Below are positions 27,109 through 36,626 of a DNA stretch of 64,000 bases, piece by piece (position 1 is the first letter of the stretch; every line of letters starts with the position of its first letter). The DNA is from Salipaludibacillus agaradhaerens (GTDB lineage: Bacteria > Bacillota > Bacilli > Bacillales > Salisediminibacteriaceae). A program made the translations under genes and the position numbers. The notes under the pieces were generated by a model that was given only the letters and a program-made list of their open reading frames with translations, made no database searches and was not told the origin of the DNA. The DNA lies in contig NZ_KV917378.1 of NCBI RefSeq assembly GCF_002019735.1, positions 3,064,869 to 3,128,868 of the forward strand, in the 5' to 3' direction.

Positions 27109-28353
27109 TTACGAAAGTGAGGATGAAGCTTTTTTGTTTTTTGTTATTAATGGTCGTGATGAATGATATAGCTTGCTGTCAGAAGGGGGCCCATTGATAA
27201 TTGTTTCAGCGAGAAGCTTTGCAAGAATCATACTATAGACGGTTCCATTGTCACCAAAAGCAAATAGAAAGTAACAATGAGGGTAGTCAGAGTACTCACC
27301 AATAATTGGGAGGCCATCACGGGTGCCGCCATAAAAAGCGGATGATGCAAAGTCTGCCTCCACGTGAAGATGAGGAAATAGCTTGTTAAATTCTTTAATA
27401 AGCTTATTCCGCTTATTAATTAGTTTGCTATCTCTGGCCTCAGGGTAATTGGTGGGATCATCAAGACCACCGATAATGACGCGATTATCAGCTGTCGTTC
27501 GAATATACGTATAAGGTCGGGCTGTTTCCCAAATGAGCGAACGTTCATACCAGCCATTAAAGCGATGTAATGGCTTTGTTGTCACGGTATAAGTGCTGAC
27601 AAAGGAGGTATTTGGCTCTTTACGTATATCTGTTCCTTCATATCCGGAGGCAATGATCACTTTCTTTGCATGGATATTGTGTCCAGTGCGGGTTTGGACA
27701 TTCACTTGATCGTGTTGACATGTCATTCCGTTTACTGATGTATTTTCGTAAATAGAGACACCTTTGGTATGAGCATACTCCAGTAAGGCGTGTGTAAACT
27801 TAAAAGGGTTAATCTCACCATCCTGTTCAAAGAGTATAGCCCCAGCCTTGCTAAATGAATAGTGTGAAGAAATGGTGGCTTCATCCCACATAGCAATGGG
27901 ACAGTGGTGCTTGAGGAGAAAGGCCGCTTCCTGTTTTAGTTTTATTAAATCATCATCCGTACTTGCGAAATAGAGACTTTTTTTTCGCCTAAATTCAAAA
28001 GGTGTTGAGCAGATTGTTTGTGCTTCTTCTATGTCGTTAATTGCTTGATTACATAAGTGAATATGGCGAGCAATAGGGTCTTCACCAAAACTGTTAATTA
28101 AATCTGTAAACATTTTTTCGCCAGCATATTGAATCAATGCCGTGTTAGCCGCTGTACTGCCTGACCCAATGAGATTTTTTTCAACGACGACAACATCGAG
28201 GTGATGGCTAGCGAGATAATAAGCAGACTGAGCCCCCGAAGAACCTCCCCCAATGATCAGAACATCACAATTTAAATCCTCTGTGAGTTGAGGATAGGTA
28301 GGGGGAGACGGCATTGTAGTGGGCCAATAATATGTGCCAGACTGTATATCCAA
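27109..28353 (-). CDS. FAD-dependent oxidoreductase (DAO family)
   Basis: About 414 aa. I prefer TTG 28353 because AGAAGGCGG lies 8 nt upstream; an in-frame GTG at 28362 is too close to that site. Dinucleotide-binding motif VLIIGGGSSGAQSAYYLA near the N-terminus with VVVVEKNLIGSGSTAANTA, and the C-terminal FAD contact GTRDGLPIIGEY and FAFGDNGTVYSMI. Resembles amine or amino-acid oxidases of the OrdL/YurR kind. Unlike the related protein at 61427-62959 it has no Rieske domain. The substrate is unknown. Confidence 0.85.
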   Translation of the reverse strand: MDIQSGTYYWPTTMPSPPTYPQLTEDLNCDVLIIGGGSSGAQSAYYLASHHLDVVVVEKNLIGSGSTAANTALIQYAGEKMFTDLINSFGEDPIARHIHLCNQAINDIEEAQTICSTPFEFRRKKSLYFASTDDDLIKLKQEAAFLLKHHCPIAMWDEATISSHYSFSKAGAILFEQDGEINPFKFTHALLEYAHTKGVSIYENTSVNGMTCQHDQVNVQTRTGHNIHAKKVIIASGYEGTDIRKEPNTSFVSTYTVTTKPLHRFNGWYERSLIWETARPYTYIRTTADNRVIIGGLDDPTNYPEARDSKLINKRNKLIKEFNKLFPHLHVEADFASSAFYGGTRDGLPIIGEYSDYPHCYFLFAFGDNGTVYSMILAKLLAETIINGPPSDSKLYHSSRPLITKNKKASSSLS

Positions 28354-28442
28354 AGGAAGCACCGCCTTCTAAAGATTTTTAGTTTAATATGCCCCAATTT
28401 GGGATAGGTCCATCTTCCATTTCAAGGGAAATAACTAAACAC

Positions 28443-28471
28443 TTTAACATCTGGTACTTTTCTTATATAAT
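28443..28471 (+). promoter_or_regulatory. Promoter of tRNA-Arg
   Basis: TTTAAC (28443-28448), 17-nt spacer, TATAAT (28466-28471), 22 bp before the tRNA 5' end. Confidence 0.7.
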
Positions 28472-28493
28472 ATGGATTGGATTAACTTATGTT

Positions 28494-28569
28494 GGCCCCG
28501 TAGCTCAGTGGATAGAGCGTAGGTTTCCTAAACCTTGCGTCGCAGGTTCGATTCCTGCCGGGGCCGCCA
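28494..28569 (+). tRNA. tRNA-Arg (anticodon CCT)
   Basis: 76 nt including an encoded CCA. The acceptor GGCCCCG pairs with CGGGGCC. D arm GCTC...GAGC, anticodon loop TTCCTAA giving CCT for AGG codons, T arm with GGTTCGATTCC. The outermost anticodon-stem pair is a T-T mismatch. Single tRNA gene with its own promoter. Confidence 0.95.
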
Positions 28570-28729
28570 ACCGTTGTTGTAGCACGGTTTATGTGCGATG
28601 ATTCAACGTTAATACATAACGACCGTCTAACGGTCACATAGTCGAATAAAAGGCGTAATCTGCCCCCTTCCGAAAAATCTTTTATATTGCTATCGATGAC
28701 TTGATAAGATGAGATGGTAGCCAGGTGAT

Positions 28730-28772
28730 AAAACACCCGCTAAAGCGTCATAGAACGTCTTAGCGGGTGTTA
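28730..28772 (-). terminator. Terminator of hom-thrC-thrB
   Basis: AACACCCGCTAA (28732-28743) and TTAGCGGGTGTT (28760-28771) pair perfectly; on the minus strand the stem is followed by TTTATC. About 25 bp after the thrB stop. Confidence 0.82.
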
Positions 28773-28794
28773 TCATGTTGTTATCTTCTTTTTA

Positions 28795-29715
28795 TTAAAG
28801 CTTGGATGGGACAGCTTCCAGAGTAACGGTCACACCTTCAGCGTCAACCGTAAGTAAGTCAATTTGATGATTAGGGAAATGCTCTTTCACTTGTGATTGA
28901 ACATCTTTGCCTTGCCCTTTTGGGGCGAAGAAAAGAACGATAGGACCTGCTCCACTTAGTGTCACGCCATAAATAGGTAAATTTTCAGCCATTTCAACAG
29001 CTTTCTGCCATTCTGAAATATACGGCATACGATAGGGCAGATGAAATAAATCTTTCATCATCATTCGGCCAACTAATTGCCAATTATTTTGTAAGATGGC
29101 TGCTACTAAGACATTGCTAATGCTGCTTACTTGAACAGCCTCTTTATAAGGTAAAGTCTCAGGTAGTGTCTCACGGGATTCCCGTGTGCTTAATTCATAG
29201 TCAGGAATAAGTGCAATTACATCAATATCGGGTGTACCTGCCAAAACAATGTTGGTGTCATCTTCTCGGTGACTACCGATAATAAGACCGCCGTAAATAG
29301 AAGGAGCTACGTTATCCGGATGTCCCTCGTAGATGCTCGCCCAACGGGTTTTTTCCTCAGGGGAAAGTGTGAGGGCTAATAGTTGGTTAGCGAGTTCGAT
29401 ACCAGCAACTATAGCAGTAGCACTACTACCAAAGCCTCGGGAGAGAGGGATCTCACTCTCCATCATGACTTCAGCTTGTGGAAGCTCCTTATTATATTCG
29501 TCAGCGATCCACGCAGCGATTTTGTATATAAGGTTCTCTTTTCCCTCAGGTATACCATCAAGGTTATCTGAACATGTCTTAAAGGCCCAATTATCACTAG
29601 GTGTGACATACAATGTCAAATATTTATTCAACGCCATACCAATTGAATCGAAACCAGGGCCTAAGTTAGCGGTGCTTGCTGGTACTCGGATGGAAAAGTT
29701 GACGAAGGCAGTCAT
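28795..29715 (-). CDS. thrB: Homoserine kinase
   Basis: 306 aa GHMP kinase. The ATG overlaps the thrC stop by 4 nt. N-terminal [23 protein letters not shown]-binding loop [17 protein letters not shown] (about 88-105) and the C-terminal [14 protein letters not shown]. Phosphorylates homoserine for threonine synthesis. Last gene of the hom-thrC-thrB operon, as in B. subtilis. Confidence 0.95.
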   Translation of the reverse strand: MTAFVNFSIRVPASTANLGPGFDSIGMALNKYLTLYVTPSDNWAFKTCSDNLDGIPEGKENLIYKIAAWIADEYNKELPQAEVMMESEIPLSRGFGSSATAIVAGIELANQLLALTLSPEEKTRWASIYEGHPDNVAPSIYGGLIIGSHREDDTNIVLAGTPDIDVIALIPDYELSTRESRETLPETLPYKEAVQVSSISNVLVAAILQNNWQLVGRMMMKDLFHLPYRMPYISEWQKAVEMAENLPIYGVTLSGAGPIVLFFAPKGQGKDVQSQVKEHFPNHQIDLLTVDAEGVTVTLEAVPSKL

Positions 29716-30773
29716 TGGTTGACACGACCTAACATATGATCAATGACCACGGATTCATCATTTGGAAGGGCCACTGGTTTAATAGGTGCTGTATCAATTG
29801 CTGTATTAGGGTCTTTCAAACCATTACCTGTTAAAACGGATACCACACGAGACCCTTTTTTAATTTCGCCTGACTCTAATTGTTTCTTTAATCCTGCTAG
29901 AGAAGCTGCAGAGGCGGGCTCTGCAAAAATCCCCTCTTCACGAGCGAGGAGTTTATATGCTTCGACAATATCGTCATCAGTGACGAAGTCAATTTTACCG
30001 GAAGACTCCTCAGCTGCTTTCACTGCTTTGTCCCAGCTAGCAGGGTTACCGATACGAATGGCTGTAGCCAATGTTTCAGGATTATCGATAACGCGGTTTT
30101 TCACAATCGCTGCTGCACCTTCCGCTTCGAAGCCGCGCATTTGTGGTAAACCGGTTCCTTTCTTTGCGTTATATTCTTGAAATCCTTTCCAATAGGCTGT
30201 GATATTACCAGCATTACCTACAGGGATTGTCAAAACATCTGGAGCGGACCCTAACGCATCGCAGATTTCAAAGGCAGCTGTCTTCTGGCCTTCGATTCGA
30301 AACGGGTTTACTGAGTTTACGAGTGTAATAGGAGATTGTTCAGCGAGATTCCTCACCATTTGAAGGGCGTTGTCAAAGTTGCCTTCAATACTAAAGATTT
30401 CAGCCCCATAAACGACAGCTTGAGCTAGTTTTCCCATGGCAATCTTTCCTTCTGGAATGACGATTAAACAGCGTAGTTTCGCTTGAGCGGCATAAGCCGC
30501 AGCGGCAGCTGATGTGTTTCCGGTAGAGGCGCACATAATCGCTTCACTGCCTGCCTCCTTCGCTTTAGCTACGGCCATGACCATCCCTCGATCTTTGAAT
30601 GACCCAGTTGGGTTGGCGCCGTCATATTTCACGTGGAGATCGATTCCCCATTTTTTTGATAAATGTTTTAATGGTAGAAGAGGGGTATTCCCCTCTTGTA
30701 AAGAGAGCATCGGTGTTTTGTCATTGACCGGTAAATATGCTTTATATTCTTCAAGTAATCCTCGCCACATCAT
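29712..30773 (-). CDS. thrC: Threonine synthase
   Basis: 353 aa, PLP-dependent fold type II. I chose ATG 30773 ([15 protein letters not shown]) because GGAAGGAG lies 6 nt upstream, at the end of hom. The PLP lysine lies in [11 protein letters not shown], the phosphate-binding loop is PVGNAGN, and [15 protein letters not shown] is the substrate segment. Converts O-phosphohomoserine to threonine. One base separates it from hom. Confidence 0.95.
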   Translation of the reverse strand: MMWRGLLEEYKAYLPVNDKTPMLSLQEGNTPLLPLKHLSKKWGIDLHVKYDGANPTGSFKDRGMVMAVAKAKEAGSEAIMCASTGNTSAAAAAYAAQAKLRCLIVIPEGKIAMGKLAQAVVYGAEIFSIEGNFDNALQMVRNLAEQSPITLVNSVNPFRIEGQKTAAFEICDALGSAPDVLTIPVGNAGNITAYWKGFQEYNAKKGTGLPQMRGFEAEGAAAIVKNRVIDNPETLATAIRIGNPASWDKAVKAAEESSGKIDFVTDDDIVEAYKLLAREEGIFAEPASAASLAGLKKQLESGEIKKGSRVVSVLTGNGLKDPNTAIDTAPIKPVALPNDESVVIDHMLGRVNQ

Positions 30774-30774
30774 G

Positions 30775-32067
30775 TTATTCTCCTTCCACACGGTAGCTGC
30801 TTTTAACGTCTACGACCACATCCGTGTCATTCAATTTAGTTAAAACCGTTTCGTAGTTCTTTTTTGAAACGGCGTGCGTCACCAAGATAATTTCAGCTAG
30901 CTTACCATCGTTAAGCGGCACTTGCAAAATCTTTTCCAGACTAACACCATGCTTATCAAATAAAGAGGTGAGAGCAGAGAAGGTTCCAGGGACATCTTTC
31001 GCGTGAATACGCATAAAGAATTTAGAGAAAATATCGTCGTCCGTTTTAAGTTTTTTGTCGAATTGAGGAATAACGACACTGTTACCATTAACGCCAAGGC
31101 GTTTATTTTTTAAAACTTCCACAAGGTCTGACACCACAGCTGTTGCCGTAGGAAGCTGTCCAGCTCCAGCCCCATAGTACATTGTTTCGCCAACGGCTTC
31201 CCCATAGACGTATACGGCGTTAAATTCATCATCCACGGACGATAAAGGATGATCATGAGGAACCAGTGTTGGCTGTACACTGACTTCCACTTTATCCCCG
31301 GATCGATTAGCGATCCCCACGAGCTTCATCGTATAGCCTAATTGGTCACCATATGAAAGGTCTTCACTTGTAATAGTTGAAATACCTTTCACTGACACAT
31401 CGTCTAAATCAAGGTTCATAGAAAAGCCGAGAGTTCCAAGAATAGCGATTTTTCTCGCCGCATCTAGGCCCTCTACGTCAGAAGTAGGATCAGCTTCCGC
31501 ATAACCGAGGGCTTGTGCCTCCTTTAGCACCTCGTTATAGACGCGACCTTCCTTTGACATTTTCGTTAATATATAATTGGTCGTGCCATTGACGATCCCC
31601 ATCATTTTCGTAATACGGTCTGAAGCAAGCCCTTCAACGAGAGTTCTTAGAATAGGGATACCTCCTGCAACACTCGCTTCGTAAAATAAATCACAGCCCT
31701 GTTTATTTGCTAATTGTAGTAATTCACTGCCGTGGAGAGCCATAAGGTCTTTATTAGCTGTAATAACATGCTTACCGTTCTCTAAAGCGTGACGGATGTA
31801 ACGTCGGGCCTCGTCAATGCCGCCCATTACTTCAACAATGACATCGATCTCGTCATCATTAAGAATATTCTCAGCGCTCGTAGTTAATTGCTCTTGATTC
31901 ACATCAACCGAGCGTTGTTTGTGAAGGTTACTTACTAGGATTTTTTTAACGGTAACAGAACAGCCTAACTGATGCTTGAGTTTATCTTGATGATTTTGGA
32001 TAATTTGTAAAACGCCTGTTCCTACTGTTCCAAAGCCGAGTAATCCTATATTCATATTTTTAGTCAT
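30775..32067 (-). CDS. hom: Homoserine dehydrogenase
   Basis: 430 aa from ATG 32067, with AGGAG 11 nt upstream; a GTG four codons earlier is too close to that site. NAD(P)-binding motif [14 protein letters not shown], catalytic region [17 protein letters not shown] and [14 protein letters not shown], and a C-terminal ACT domain (about 350-425) for threonine feedback. First gene of the operon; a good promoter lies 60 bp upstream. Confidence 0.95.
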   Translation of the reverse strand: MTKNMNIGLLGFGTVGTGVLQIIQNHQDKLKHQLGCSVTVKKILVSNLHKQRSVDVNQEQLTTSAENILNDDEIDVIVEVMGGIDEARRYIRHALENGKHVITANKDLMALHGSELLQLANKQGCDLFYEASVAGGIPILRTLVEGLASDRITKMMGIVNGTTNYILTKMSKEGRVYNEVLKEAQALGYAEADPTSDVEGLDAARKIAILGTLGFSMNLDLDDVSVKGISTITSEDLSYGDQLGYTMKLVGIANRSGDKVEVSVQPTLVPHDHPLSSVDDEFNAVYVYGEAVGETMYYGAGAGQLPTATAVVSDLVEVLKNKRLGVNGNSVVIPQFDKKLKTDDDIFSKFFMRIHAKDVPGTFSALTSLFDKHGVSLEKILQVPLNDGKLAEIILVTHAVSKKNYETVLTKLNDTDVVVDVKSSYRVEGE

Positions 32068-32127
32068 AATACTATCCACTCCTGAAAACGTCTCTGTTTA
32101 ACGTACATTTGTATTTGTATAAAGGAC

Positions 32128-32156
32128 ATTATAGAGAGGTTTAGCTAATAAAACAA
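32128..32156 (-). promoter_or_regulatory. Promoter of hom-thrC-thrB
   Basis: On the minus strand: TTGTTT (32156-32151), 17-nt spacer, TATAAT (32133-32128). No T-box or riboswitch was recognised in the short leader. Confidence 0.7.
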
Positions 32157-32345
32157 CCGTTTTTATAAAAAAACACAAAAATTCAGTCAATGTCCTAAAT
32201 AATTGGCTAATGTAGTGTGCGTTGTCATGTCATAATGTAAATGTCATCATATAATTCACTAGGCTCATATCTGAAATGTTTTAATAGGATATGCTATTAT
32301 GGAGGGGACTAGTCATTCAATGCATACATGGTAAAGGGGATAACT

Positions 32346-33275
32346 ATGAAGCAACATTATACAATTCATCGCCATTGTCATCACTTTAATTGGGATAATG
32401 CCCTTGAGCCCGTACATGTCATAACACCGGGTGAGCGGTTAAATTTCGAAGTAACAGATGCCTCGGCAGGGCAGCTGACTCCCGCTTCGACCACTGAGGA
32501 CCTCGGTCGAGTAGACTTCCAACGAGTAAACCCTGTGAATGGCCCCGTGTATATTGAAGGAGCCATGCCTGGAGATACGCTAGAAGTGGAAATTGAAAGC
32601 TTTGGTCCACAGGACTGGGGATGGACGGCGGTTACGCCAGGCTTTGGCCTGTTACAGGCGCAATTCCAGGATCCTTACTTGAAAATATGGGATTTAAAAG
32701 CTGATAAAGCTGAGTTCCTGCCGGGAATTGAAATACCGATCGCCCCATTCCCTGGAACAATTGGTGTGGCGTTGCCTGAGCCCGGGCCGCATAATATCGT
32801 GCCTCCTCGCAAAAACGGAGGGAATATGGATATTAAACATTTAACAAAAGGTGCTAAGCTCTACTTACCTGTATGGGTGGAAGGGGCCTTGTTTTCTGTC
32901 GGTGATACGCATGCCGCACAAGGAGATGGAGAAGTGTGTGGGACGGCTATTGAAGCACCGATGGACGTTCAGCTTCGATTTAAGTTACATAAGCAAAAAC
33001 AAATTTATGAACCACAATTTACCACACCTGGCTCTCTTAATACGGGGACTGAAGAAAAAGGATATTTTGCGACAACGGGTTACGGAGAAGACTTATTAAC
33101 GGCCACTAAAAAAGCGATTAGTTTTATGATTGAACACCTTGTAGGTCATTATGGCTTATCGGATGTTGAGGCCTATGCACTGTGCAGTGTGGCAGTGGAC
33201 TTAAAGCAAAGTGCGGTGGTCGATATGCCTCACTACCTCGTCTCTGCCTACTTGCCGTTAGCCATTTTTAAATAA
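32346..33275 (+). CDS. Acetamidase/formamidase family protein
   Basis: 309 aa from ATG 32346, which has AAAGGGGATAACT upstream; an ATG at 32328 lacks a site. Family signatures: GPVYIEGAMPGDTLEVEI, HNIVPPRKNGGNMDIKHLT and VGDTHAAQGDGEVCGTAIE, the last containing the metal-binding Asp/His segment. Hydrolyses short amides to ammonia and the acid. A Gfo/Idh oxidoreductase gene follows 18 bp later, probably in the same transcript. Confidence 0.88.
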   Translation: MKQHYTIHRHCHHFNWDNALEPVHVITPGERLNFEVTDASAGQLTPASTTEDLGRVDFQRVNPVNGPVYIEGAMPGDTLEVEIESFGPQDWGWTAVTPGFGLLQAQFQDPYLKIWDLKADKAEFLPGIEIPIAPFPGTIGVALPEPGPHNIVPPRKNGGNMDIKHLTKGAKLYLPVWVEGALFSVGDTHAAQGDGEVCGTAIEAPMDVQLRFKLHKQKQIYEPQFTTPGSLNTGTEEKGYFATTGYGEDLLTATKKAISFMIEHLVGHYGLSDVEAYALCSVAVDLKQSAVVDMPHYLVSAYLPLAIFK

Positions 33276-33293
33276 AGAAAGAAGGAATAATAG

Positions 33294-34283
33294 ATGATTA
33301 GATACGGTGTCATTGGGACAAATTTTATAACAGATTGGTTTGTGGAAGCGGGTCAAGTGACTAACGATTTTAAATTAACAGCCGTTTATTCACGAACGGA
33401 AGAGAGAGCGAAGGAGTTTGCGCAAAAGCATGGTGCCAAGCATACCTTTACACAGCTTGAAGATATGGCTGCAAGTCACGAAATAGACGCTGTTTATATA
33501 GCAAGTCCCACAGCATTGCATGCTGAACAAGCGATCCTTTGTATGCAGCACGGTAAGCATGTTTTGTGTGAAAAGCCTATAGCGTCACACGATAAAGAGG
33601 TTGCTGACATGATTCAAACAGCTGAAAAATATGGTGTTGTATTAATGGAAGCAGTGAAAAACACAGCGCTTCCTAATTTCAAAAATCTCCGTGAGGCCAT
33701 CGGTAAAATCGCGCCAATTCGCCGCATTGTCACTAATTATTGTCAATACTCTTCAAGATATGATGCTTATAAAGAAGGGAATGTCCTCAATGCATTTAAA
33801 CCAGAATTGTCAAATGGCTCAATTATGGATATCGGACTGTATTGCCTCTATCCCATCATAGATTTATTTGGTAAACCTGAAAATGTTCAAGCTACTGGTA
33901 TAATGCTTGAATCAGGTGTAGACGGTGAAGGAACGGTCATACTAACTTACCCTGAAATGGAAGGGGTGGCAATGTACTCTAAAATTACGAATTCACGCTT
34001 ACCGTCTGAAATTCAGGGAGAAAACGGGACGGTCGTGATCGATCATATTCAGACGCTATCTGATATACGTATTTACTATCGAGACGGATCAGAAGAGATC
34101 ATATCTGAAGATCAAATAAAGCCGACGATGACATATGAAATTGAAGCATTTCATAAGAGAATTAGCGGTGAATTAACAGATGACGAAATAAATTCTTTAT
34201 CCACGTCTCTATCGACGTCTCAAGTCATGACAGAAGCGCGAGATCAACTAAAAGTTCGCTTTCCTGCAGATCAAAGCAGATAG
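33294..34283 (+). CDS. Gfo/Idh/MocA family oxidoreductase
   Basis: 329 aa. The ATG follows AGAAGGAATAAT. N-terminal Rossmann domain with YGVIGTNFITDWFVEAG (in place of the usual GxGxxG), the EKP motif CEKPIASHDKEV (about 96-107) and a C-terminal dimer domain with MDIGLYCLYPIIDLFG. NAD(P)-dependent sugar or polyol dehydrogenase family; the substrate is unknown. A terminator follows at 34386. Confidence 0.88.
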   Translation: MIRYGVIGTNFITDWFVEAGQVTNDFKLTAVYSRTEERAKEFAQKHGAKHTFTQLEDMAASHEIDAVYIASPTALHAEQAILCMQHGKHVLCEKPIASHDKEVADMIQTAEKYGVVLMEAVKNTALPNFKNLREAIGKIAPIRRIVTNYCQYSSRYDAYKEGNVLNAFKPELSNGSIMDIGLYCLYPIIDLFGKPENVQATGIMLESGVDGEGTVILTYPEMEGVAMYSKITNSRLPSEIQGENGTVVIDHIQTLSDIRIYYRDGSEEIISEDQIKPTMTYEIEAFHKRISGELTDDEINSLSTSLSTSQVMTEARDQLKVRFPADQSR

Positions 34284-34385
34284 TAAACGTGCGGTGAATT
34301 TTTAGACGGTCATAGTATAATCAGAATCCCACGATGTGCTTAAAATATGAACGGTCAGCTCATTTAAGTAAAATGGTGGGGGTAG

Positions 34386-34418
34386 AAAGTGTGGAGAGAT
34401 ATTCTTTCCGCACTTTTT
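34386..34418 (+). terminator. Intrinsic terminator
   Basis: AAAGTGTGGA (34386-34395) pairs with TCCGCACTTT (34407-34416), one G-U pair, then further T residues. Ends the acetamidase-oxidoreductase unit. Confidence 0.8.
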
Positions 34419-34486
34419 GACTTGTGCAAATGTGGCAAATGATGAACAGGCGTATAAACCCCTCTTTTTTTATTGTTTTTAACATA

Positions 34487-34684
34487 TTAACCAAAATTAT
34501 GAATAAACCCCCTCATGATGATAGCTCCCAAAACAACGACTAAAGACACTGAAAAAGGTAAAACAATCACCTCACTAAAGCCATGGTAAAGTGCGTTAGG
34601 AGTGAGAAGACTAAGAAGAACGCCGAAAGAACTAGTAAAACTACCAACATGGTAAAAAGATAGTAGAGCTAATGGATTTGTCAA
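34487..34684 (-). pseudogene. Possible remnant of a membrane protein
   Basis: 65 codons from a TTG without ribosome binding site; the frame is open a further 7 codons upstream. It encodes two hydrophobic helices (SSFGVLLSLLTPN and VIVLPFSVSLVVVLGAIIM). Looks like the 3' end of a lost transporter gene. Weak call. Confidence 0.2.
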
Positions 34685-34943
34685 AGCATGTCGTCTTCTA
34701 ATTTATAGAACGCCATTTAGGTTCTTCTGTCGTTGTGTTAAAAGGGTTTGTAGGTGATAAAGAAGTAAAGGAAACAAAGCTAAATATGACAATTTAATAA
34801 AAAACAAGTAAGTAGAGCCGTGTTAAAAATTCAGGGAGGAATACCCACCCATACCCCATGAACCCTCAGTTCTAATGACCTGTTCATCTAATACTTTTCT
34901 AGGTGAATTAAGAAAAAGTGTCGTTTTTTGTTAAAAACGGTTG

Positions 34944-34992
34944 TATAATTGCGATAATTCAAATAACAGCTTAGTGATCCTCTAACAAGGTG
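34944..34992 (+). promoter_or_regulatory. Promoter and conserved leader of module 1
   Basis: -10 TATAAT at 34944-34949 with no good -35. The leader TAACAGCTTAGTGATCC (34964-34980), then TCTAACAAGGTG, matches the leader of module 2 (39349-39378) almost base for base, including the AAGGTG ribosome binding site and 8-nt spacing to GTG. Confidence 0.55.
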
Positions 34993-35000
34993 GGATGCAT

Positions 35001-36626
35001 GTGAAGAAATACCAAGAGATGATGTATAGCCAAATACGAGAAACACTTAATAGTTGGCACAGTGAAAAAATTGTGCATAGACACGATATTTACCATTTTT
35101 TACATAATGTTAGAAGGACGGCTGATGTTATTGAGATGAAGGCTCTATCTGAAGAAGTCATGGCTCTTCTAAAAGAGATAGATACACAATCAGAACAATG
35201 GTGGAACAAATCTGAATGGTTACCAATTGTAGAGCGTATTGAAAGAATATGTAAACCTGACTTATTAATTGGAGAAAAATCAAGGGATTGGTCTCTTTTG
35301 GATAGGGTAAGGCAAAAGGAGCTGCCCTTCATTCTTGTTATTGATCATGACTTGAAATTCATAAAGGGAATTAAAACATTTCTTGAAGAGGAGGGTTTCA
35401 AAGTCGTCACGGCTTTATCAGGTAAAAAAGGTTTTGAGCTGTTTTATCAAGTGAAACCGAGTTTAATTATCTTGGGTCACGTACTACAGGATATGAATGG
35501 TATTGCATTTCTTGAACAAATGACTGTAGATGCGCAAAAGGAGATGACTTCAATTGTTATGGTCAGTTCTTCTTGTTGTGAGAAAAATCGTGTCAAAGCC
35601 TATGAACTAGGAGCAACAGATTTTATTACTATGCCATTGAACATGAATGTTCTTGTCCCCCTCCTACATAATCGTATTCGTTATCGCCAGCATATCATTA
35701 AGCAAATTGGTGAAGATGAATTAACGGGAGCGTTTAATAGAAAATATTTAGAGTGTGAGTTATCTTACCAATTGACCATAGCGAAGCATGATGACAAAAA
35801 TAAGTTATTTTCATTCGTAATAGTTGATTTAGACCGTTTTAAAATAGTAAACGACCAATTCGGACATGTGAAAGGCGATGAGGTTTTAAAAACATTTGTT
35901 AACATGTTTATGCTAATTAAAGAACCGGCGGATACGATTAGTCGCTATGGCGGTGAGGAATTTGCCATTGTGATGCCGGATACGACTGAGGAAGAAGCAC
36001 TTAAACGCATTGAAGCTTGGCGAGATATATTTAACAAGAAGACTTTTATGGCAGGAAAAACATCTTTTAAGGTGACGTTTTCCGCAGGGATCAAAGAAGT
36101 AGGAAAAAAAGATGATCAAATAAAAAGTGTCATAGAGAAAGCAGATAAAGCTTTACATTTTGCAAAAAAAATGGGTAGGAATAGAAGTGAATGTTATAAA
36201 GAGACCTTAGAATACGTTGACTTTAAAGATTTTGTTACCATCATTATTGTGGATGACGACGAGATAGTCAGGCAAGTGATGACTTATCACTTTAAAAAAC
36301 GAGGAGAAGTGGCGGGGCGCCGTGTGAAAGTTCGCACATATTCAGATGGTATTTCGCTTTTAGAAGGGACTTGGTACCAACCTGACAAGCAGTTTATGAT
36401 TCTATTAGATGGGAGAATGCCGAAGATGGACGGGATAGAAGTGTTGCAAAAACTACGAGAGACTTATGGCAATAAAAACATTGTTATCTCTATGCTGACT
36501 GAAAAAGGTGAAATAGATGTTGCAAGAGCATTGAATCTGGCGGCCGATGATTATATGTTTAAACCTTTTAATGTGAATGAAGTGACCGTTCGCGTAGACA
36601 GGCTGATTGAAAGAGTGCTTAATTGA
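35001..36626 (+). CDS. Hpt-REC-GGDEF-REC protein, module 1 (degenerate first receiver)
   Basis: 541 aa. GTG 35001 is preferred because site and spacing match module 2 exactly; ATG 34995 is possible. Order: Hpt-like helical domain (about 5-85) with His35, but its motif HNVRRTADVIE has lost the K-G-G residues of HxxKGxxxxxG; receiver 1 (about 108-225); GGDEF domain (about 235-395) with intact GGEEF at 317-321; receiver 2 (about 408-535) with intact DDD, LLDGRMPKMDG and KPF. In receiver 1 the phosphoacceptor Asp is Gly159 (IILGHVLQD) and the conserved Lys is Met211 (FITMPLN), so it should not be phosphorylated normally. The cyclase inhibitory site is EPAD rather than RxxD. Should make c-di-GMP under control of receiver 2. 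The stop overlaps the HEAT gene start (TGATG). Confidence 0.88.
   Translation: MKKYQEMMYSQIRETLNSWHSEKIVHRHDIYHFLHNVRRTADVIEMKALSEEVMALLKEIDTQSEQWWNKSEWLPIVERIERICKPDLLIGEKSRDWSLLDRVRQKELPFILVIDHDLKFIKGIKTFLEEEGFKVVTALSGKKGFELFYQVKPSLIILGHVLQDMNGIAFLEQMTVDAQKEMTSIVMVSSSCCEKNRVKAYELGATDFITMPLNMNVLVPLLHNRIRYRQHIIKQIGEDELTGAFNRKYLECELSYQLTIAKHDDKNKLFSFVIVDLDRFKIVNDQFGHVKGDEVLKTFVNMFMLIKEPADTISRYGGEEFAIVMPDTTEEEALKRIEAWRDIFNKKTFMAGKTSFKVTFSAGIKEVGKKDDQIKSVIEKADKALHFAKKMGRNRSECYKETLEYVDFKDFVTIIIVDDDEIVRQVMTYHFKKRGEVAGRRVKVRTYSDGISLLEGTWYQPDKQFMILLDGRMPKMDGIEVLQKLRETYGNKNIVISMLTEKGEIDVARALNLAADDYMFKPFNVNEVTVRVDRLIERVLN

Larger units (their letters stand above)
34284..35000. other. Intergenic region before the polysaccharide modules
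   Basis: 717 bp. Contains the terminator at 34386, a dubious minus-strand hydrophobic ORF (34487-34684), a plus-strand open stretch without a start (34702-34797, reading FIERHLGSSVVVLKGFVGDK and then 11 more residues) and the promoter/leader of module 1. The two coding-like scraps suggest decayed genes. Confidence 0.45.

Noticed and set aside
29743-30180. 145-codon plus-strand ORF antisense to thrC
   Set aside because: Composition mirrors the opposite strand, it has no ribosome binding site, and thrC is certain.
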